DNA of 64,000 nt, from NCBI GenBank assembly GCA_963718405.1, contig CAVQYZ010000005.1, positions 930,001-994,000 of the forward strand, read 5' to 3'. This document shows positions 60,324-64,000 of this stretch, in pieces. The DNA is from Bog-756 sp963718405. GTDB taxonomy: Bacteria; Actinomycetota; Acidimicrobiia; Acidimicrobiales; RAAP-2. The notes beneath the pieces were generated by a model. The model did no database searches and had not been told where the DNA came from. It saw only the letters and a list, made by a program, of their open reading frames with translations. Both the position numbers and the translations under genes were made by a program. Every line of letters starts with the position of its first letter. Position 1 is the stretch's first letter.

Positions 60324-60818
60324 ATGGAGGGTCCTTTCGCTGCACCTCCCGACCGTCCCTGGAGCCGGGTGTCACCCCGCCTGGCCCGCATGCGTCGTAC
60401 CGAGTTGCTGGTGGTCGGGATACCCGTAGTGGTGGTTGCCACCGTGGTCCTGGCCGCGGAGTCGGTGGCGGCCGGCATCACCGTGGCCGTGGCGGCGGTC
60501 GGTGTGGTGGCCCTGGTGGCCGGGTGGTTCTCCATCGGCCGGAACCTGGCGTCGTGGGGTTACCTCGAACGGCCGGATGACCTGATGGTGACCCATGGGG
60601 CCCTGTTCAAGCGACTGACCGTGGTCCCGTACGGCCGGATGCAGCTGGTGGATGTCGAGGCCGGCCCGGTGAAGCGGTCCTTCGGACTGGTCAGCGTCAA
60701 GCTCCACACCGCGGCGGCCACCACTGATGCCAAGGTATGCGGACTGACCCCCAGCGTGGCCTCCGACCTGCGTGATCGACTCACCGAGCTCGGCGAGGCC
60801 CATGCCAGTGGCCTCTGA
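60324..60818 (+). CDS. PH-domain (bPH2/YdbS-like) membrane protein
   Basis: A 164-residue protein with two membrane spans (residues ~27-70) followed by a bacterial PH domain: YLERPDDLMVTHGALFKRLTVVPYGRMQLVDVEAGPVKRSFGLVSVKLHTAA. This is the YdbS type, usually paired with YdbT as here. ATG 60324 chosen because the domain begins just after it and upstream residues are not protein-like. It overlaps the next gene by 17 bp. Role unknown; some homologues affect resistance to membrane-active agents. Confidence 0.85.
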   Translation: MEGPFAAPPDRPWSRVSPRLARMRRTELLVVGIPVVVVATVVLAAESVAAGITVAVAAVGVVALVAGWFSIGRNLASWGYLERPDDLMVTHGALFKRLTVVPYGRMQLVDVEAGPVKRSFGLVSVKLHTAAATTDAKVCGLTPSVASDLRDRLTELGEAHASGL

Positions 60819-62169
60819 CGGCCCCGACCATCCCACACTGGCGGAGCCCGCAGACGAGACCTTCCGGCTCCACCCGCTCACCCCGTTGGCCCTGGGGGGT
60901 CGGATTCTCGGCGCGCTGGTGGCGCTCACGCTGTTCAGCCTGGCCGGGAGCAAGGCCGGCCAGGGGGGCGGCATCAATGTCACCACGTTGGCCATCTACG
61001 GCGGCGCGGCCGTCCTGTTGGTCATCCGGGGGGTGATCATGGTGGCCGTCACCCGCTACTACCTGCACGGCGGCGAGCTGCGCATCGACAGTGGCCTGTT
61101 GTCCAAGCAGTCCAAACGCGTCCGCCTCAACCGGGCGCAGAGCGTGGACGTGCTGCAACCGTTGGCGGCCCGGATCTTCGGCCTGGCTGAGGTCAAGGTC
61201 ACCACGGCCGGGACCGAACGCTCGTCGGTCCGACTGCGCTACCTGTCCCTTCCGGTGGCCCAGAGCCTGCGGGCCGACCTGCTCAGTCGGTCAAAAGGGG
61301 GCGAGCAGGGCGCCCCCGAGGCCCCCGAACGGCCGGTGGTGAGCGTGCCCCGCGGCCAGCTGGTGTGGTCGGTGCTCCTGGAGATGGTGTCGTGGCGACT
61401 GCTCTTGTTGCTGGTCGGTCCGGCCTTGGCGGTGTCAGGCCACCGGCACGGGCACGGGGCGGCGGCCGGAGTGGGGGTGGCCCTCATCCTCTGGTTCGGG
61501 TTCTTGGTGGTCACCGATATCTGGCGCCGGATCACCCGGCTGTGGGACTACACCGTCACCGAGTCCCCGGATGGGTTGCGGATCCGCCACGGACTGCTCT
61601 CCACCAGCCGTCAGACCGTGCCACCGGGTCGGATACAGGCGATTCTCATCCACCAGCCGGTGGCGTGGCGGTTGTTCGGATGGGCCCAGGTCCGCATGAA
61701 CGTGGCCGGCTACGCCGGCAACGCCAACTCCAAGTCGACCATGCTCCTCCCGGTGGCCGACCTCGACTACACCCTGGCACTGGTGGGTTGGCTGTTCGGA
61801 GGGGTGGACATCGCCGCCGTTCCCCTGGATCGCCCGCCACCCCGGGCGGCGGCACGGGCACCGTTCTGGTGGCGTGCCCAGTTGGCCGGTTCGGACCAAC
61901 ACGTCCTGGTGGCCCGGCACGGTCTGTTCTCGCGGACCATCGACATCGTGCCGCACGAGCGGACCCAGAGCGTCCGGCTGACTTCCGGGCCATGGCAGCG
62001 GGCGTTGGGACTGGCCACCGTGCATCTCGATTCAACCCGGGGGCCGGTCCGGCCCCGGGCGTCCAACCGTGACCAAACCGTGGCCCGGGCCATGCTCGAT
62101 CGCCAGGTCGAACGCGCCCACCAGGCCCGCCTGCGGGCCTGGGAGCCGACGGCCTCCCCGCCCCGATGA
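60802..62169 (+). CDS. Multi-PH-domain membrane protein (YdbT-like)
   Basis: A 455-residue protein with several membrane spans and three bacterial PH (bPH2) segments: YYLHGGELRIDSGLLSKQSKRVRLNRAQSVDVLQPLAARIFGLAEV, YTVTESPDGLRIRHGLLSTSRQTVPPGRIQAILI and VLVARHGLFSRTIDIVPHERTQSVRL. It should work with the YdbS-like partner whose 3' end it overlaps. Function unknown; probably peripheral to the cytoplasmic membrane. Confidence 0.85.
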   Translation: MPVASDGPDHPTLAEPADETFRLHPLTPLALGGRILGALVALTLFSLAGSKAGQGGGINVTTLAIYGGAAVLLVIRGVIMVAVTRYYLHGGELRIDSGLLSKQSKRVRLNRAQSVDVLQPLAARIFGLAEVKVTTAGTERSSVRLRYLSLPVAQSLRADLLSRSKGGEQGAPEAPERPVVSVPRGQLVWSVLLEMVSWRLLLLLVGPALAVSGHRHGHGAAAGVGVALILWFGFLVVTDIWRRITRLWDYTVTESPDGLRIRHGLLSTSRQTVPPGRIQAILIHQPVAWRLFGWAQVRMNVAGYAGNANSKSTMLLPVADLDYTLALVGWLFGGVDIAAVPLDRPPPRAAARAPFWWRAQLAGSDQHVLVARHGLFSRTIDIVPHERTQSVRLTSGPWQRALGLATVHLDSTRGPVRPRASNRDQTVARAMLDRQVERAHQARLRAWEPTASPPR

Positions 62170-62178
62170 CGGTGGCTT

Positions 62179-62823
62179 GTGCCGACCAGTCTGGAAGACT
62201 TGACAGCCGTGCCTGACGACCGCCCCGACGCCGACGCCGACAGCACCGGACCCGACGGGGGTGGTGTGGGGAGCTCTGCGGGGGAAGCCGCCTCACGGGC
62301 CATGCTGCTGGGTCCGGGGGAGATCGGAGCGCCGGGCTGGACCATCGTCGAGGAGCGGGTGTGGCCCACCGGTGGGCTGGACTCGACCAGCGGCAAGTCG
62401 AAGCGGGCGCTCCAGGCCGCTTGCATCACCGTGTGGCGATCGATGGCCCGGACCGACCCGACCCGTTCGGCGTGGGTCGAGGTGGTCCCCTACGCGTCGG
62501 CGGAGGATGCCCTGGTCTCGCTGCAGCAGGTGCCCACGTTCTTCGTGGGGACCGGTCCGGCGGACGAGGAGATCGAATGGGAACGGACGGTCGACGACCT
62601 GGTGGTGCCCGGAGTGGCCGATACCTGGATCTTCGAGAAGTCGACCACCGGCCCCGGCGGCCAGAGCCACGCCCGGTACGTGGGAGGTACCGTGCACCGC
62701 ATCTTGTTCCTGGTCTGCCTGTCAGATCCGGTGGCCGCCCGACCCTGGGACGAGGTTCTGGCTGTGGCCACCATGCAGGCTGACCGGGTCCGGGCAGCCT
62801 TGGGGGTCACCCCGCCGGGCTGA
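62179..62823 (+). CDS. Hypothetical protein
   Basis: A 214-residue protein I do not recognise. After a Asp/Gly-rich start, the middle has GWTIVEERVWPTGGLDSTSGKSKRALQAACITVWRSM and later DTWIFEKSTTGPGGQSHARYVGGTVHRILFLVCLS. No signal peptide or clear membrane span. Gene follows the PH-domain operon by 9 bp in the same direction. GTG 62179 or GTG 62209 could be the start; neither has a good ribosome site. Coding character is good over the whole length. Confidence 0.7.
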   Translation: MPTSLEDLTAVPDDRPDADADSTGPDGGGVGSSAGEAASRAMLLGPGEIGAPGWTIVEERVWPTGGLDSTSGKSKRALQAACITVWRSMARTDPTRSAWVEVVPYASAEDALVSLQQVPTFFVGTGPADEEIEWERTVDDLVVPGVADTWIFEKSTTGPGGQSHARYVGGTVHRILFLVCLSDPVAARPWDEVLAVATMQADRVRAALGVTPPG

Positions 62824-62829
62824 GGACCG

Positions 62830-63435
62830 TCACCACGGCGTGCCGTAACGGTCGCGGTGGGCCCGCTCCCGGACCGGAGTCCGCCGGGGCGGTCCCAGAG
62901 GCCGGCTGGGCCAGCCCAGGGGAACGACGGCCATGGGAAGAACGGACGCCGGCAGCCCCAGCAGTTCGCCGAGCTCACCGGCGAAGAGGGTGGCCAGGGT
63001 GGTCATGGCCGAGCCCAGCCCCAGGGCGGCAGCCGCCAATAACAGGTTCTGGGTGGCGGGGAACACGGACGCCGGAAGGGTGGCCTCGAGGCCGATGGCG
63101 CTATCGCCGCACACCACCACGATGACCGGGGCGGAGCCGATCCCGTGCTCGGCGCCGTGGTCCACCTCGCGCAGCAGCGTGTCTTCCAGTCGGCCCTCCG
63201 AGTGCTGTCGACCGCCGCCGCGCCACGCCCGACGGGTCAGCTCCCCGATGCCGGTCCGGAGCTCGTCGTCCCGGACCACCACGAAGACCCAGGGCTGAAG
63301 GTTCTCGGCGCTGGGTGCGTGCGTGGCGGCCCGCAGGCACTGTTCGATCAACTCGTCGTCGACCGGTTGGTCGGAGAACCGCCGACAGGCCCGTTGGTTG
63401 AGCACGACGTCGAAGAACGATCGGGGTTCGGTCAC
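62830..63435 (-). CDS. Nitroreductase family protein
   Basis: A 201-residue FMN-dependent nitroreductase-fold protein. FFDVVLNQRACRRFSDQPVDDELIEQCLRAATHAPSAENLQPW is the FMN-binding N-terminus (RSxRxF type) and LLLAAAALGLGSAMTTL the mid-helix motif; GLPASVLPMAVVPLGWP closes it. Substrate unknown. Convergent with the hypothetical gene and divergent from the SRPBCC gene. Confidence 0.88.
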   Translation of the reverse strand: MTEPRSFFDVVLNQRACRRFSDQPVDDELIEQCLRAATHAPSAENLQPWVFVVVRDDELRTGIGELTRRAWRGGGRQHSEGRLEDTLLREVDHGAEHGIGSAPVIVVVCGDSAIGLEATLPASVFPATQNLLLAAAALGLGSAMTTLATLFAGELGELLGLPASVLPMAVVPLGWPSRPLGPPRRTPVRERAHRDRYGTPW

Positions 63436-63563
63436 GGCGAATCGAAACTACTCGACCTGACCCTCCCTGTTCTGGCCGGAGGCGGCGGAACCGGCGGTTC
63501 GGTAGTGTCGCCCAGGGCCGGTCCGGCCCCCGAGCCGCCACCGGTGGACCAGGAGGAGAAGCC

Positions 63564-64000
63564 GTGCAGGATCACCAATTCGATTTTGTGGTCGAGGGAA
63601 CGCCCGACGAGGTCTGGGACGTCTTCTGGAGCCGGATGCGCACCGGCATCGAGACCGACACGGTCAAGATCGAGATCTATCACCCCGGTGATGAAGCCGG
63701 CAACGGGCTGGTCCGGCACTGTGACTTCCAGGTCCCCAAGTACCTGCTGTCCAAGGGCAAGGCCCAGTCGTGGGAGTGGATCACCGAAGCCCAACGCCCG
63801 GTGTCGTGGCGGTACGACGCCATCGGCAAACCCCTGTGGTCCCGGGCCTCGGGTTGGACCCGGATGGAGGACCTGGGGGACGGGAGGACCCGGGTCCACT
63901 TCCGCGAGACCTACGAGGCCTTCAATCCGCTGATGCGGCTGCTGCTGGAGAAGCGGGTGCATGACTTCATCTCCAAGGACAACGACAAGCTGATCGAGGC
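63564..64000 (+). CDS. SRPBCC/START-like protein (partial, runs off the window)
   Basis: The first 145 residues of a polyketide-cyclase/START-like (SRPBCC) lipid-binding fold protein: FDFVVEGTPDEVWDVFWSRM at the N-terminus, SWEWITEAQRPVSWRYDAIG, and TRMEDLGDGRTRVHFRETYEAF, the typical beta-strand/helix pattern. GTG 63564 has AGGAGG upstream and no in-frame stop before the window edge. Ligand unknown. Confidence 0.82.
   Translation, partial: MQDHQFDFVVEGTPDEVWDVFWSRMRTGIETDTVKIEIYHPGDEAGNGLVRHCDFQVPKYLLSKGKAQSWEWITEAQRPVSWRYDAIGKPLWSRASGWTRMEDLGDGRTRVHFRETYEAFNPLMRLLLEKRVHDFISKDNDKLIE

Overview
The window is high-GC DNA from an actinobacterium (Actinomycetota). Class Acidimicrobiia is my best guess, mainly because the C-terminal 42-residue repeat of the surface protein (YWLVASDGG...FAFGDAQF type) is a form I associate with that group. 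This is inference, since no 16S rRNA is present. The window spans the chromosomal replication origin region: dnaA, a probable oriC, dnaN, recF, DUF721/dciA, gyrB, gyrA and tRNA-Ile on one side, and rpmH, rnpA, yidD, yidC, jag/khpB, rsmG, parA and parB on the other.

Layout. 1-2.7 kb: minus-strand phosphate uptake genes pstS-pstC-pstA (pstA runs off the left edge), behind a six-unit PHO box array. 2.7-7.1 kb: a K+ channel-like protein with two RCK domains, divergent from lon protease. 7.1-16.9 kb: mixed metabolic genes (alpha/beta hydrolases, CoA-transferase, EEP nuclease, peptide deformylase, methyltransferase/LysR pair, Nudix), then dnaB. 17.1-19.0 kb: rpsF-ssb-rpsR-rplI, reading left. 19.1-25.1 kb: panB, an MFS exporter and an SDR/NTF2/DAPDH-like cluster. 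25.2-27.7 kb: DUF5318 divergent from padR-ino1, with a perfect operator. 27.7-37.0 kb: CCA-adding enzyme, DUF6049, murJ-degV, trxB, trxA, cwlM. 37.2-46.9 kb: the parB-to-dnaA block. 47.3-54.7 kb: dnaN to tRNA-Ile. 55-59.5 kb: a large secreted repeat protein. 59.6-64 kb: YCII, PH-domain membrane proteins, nitroreductase and a partial SRPBCC protein.

The order cca-DUF6049-murJ-trxB-trxA-cwlM-parB-parA-rsmG-jag-yidC-yidD-rnpA-rpmH-dnaA-dnaN-recF-DUF721-gyrB-gyrA-tRNA-Ile matches the origin region of Mycobacterium closely, but sigM and its anti-sigma gene are absent. Near the origin the genes mostly read away from oriC.

Notable points are: two gene pairs that are normally separate but here share one open frame (rpsF-ssb and murJ-degV); apparent frameshifts in DUF6049 (two), yidD and the surface protein, so assembly indels must be considered; a set of TAnnnT-N6/7-ATG (or GTG) signals typical of leaderless transcripts; sigma-R/sigma-H-like promoters before lon and trxA; a perfect PadR-type operator followed by a leaderless short ORF that overlaps the padR start; and three parS sites around a 1.5-kb gene-free spacer.
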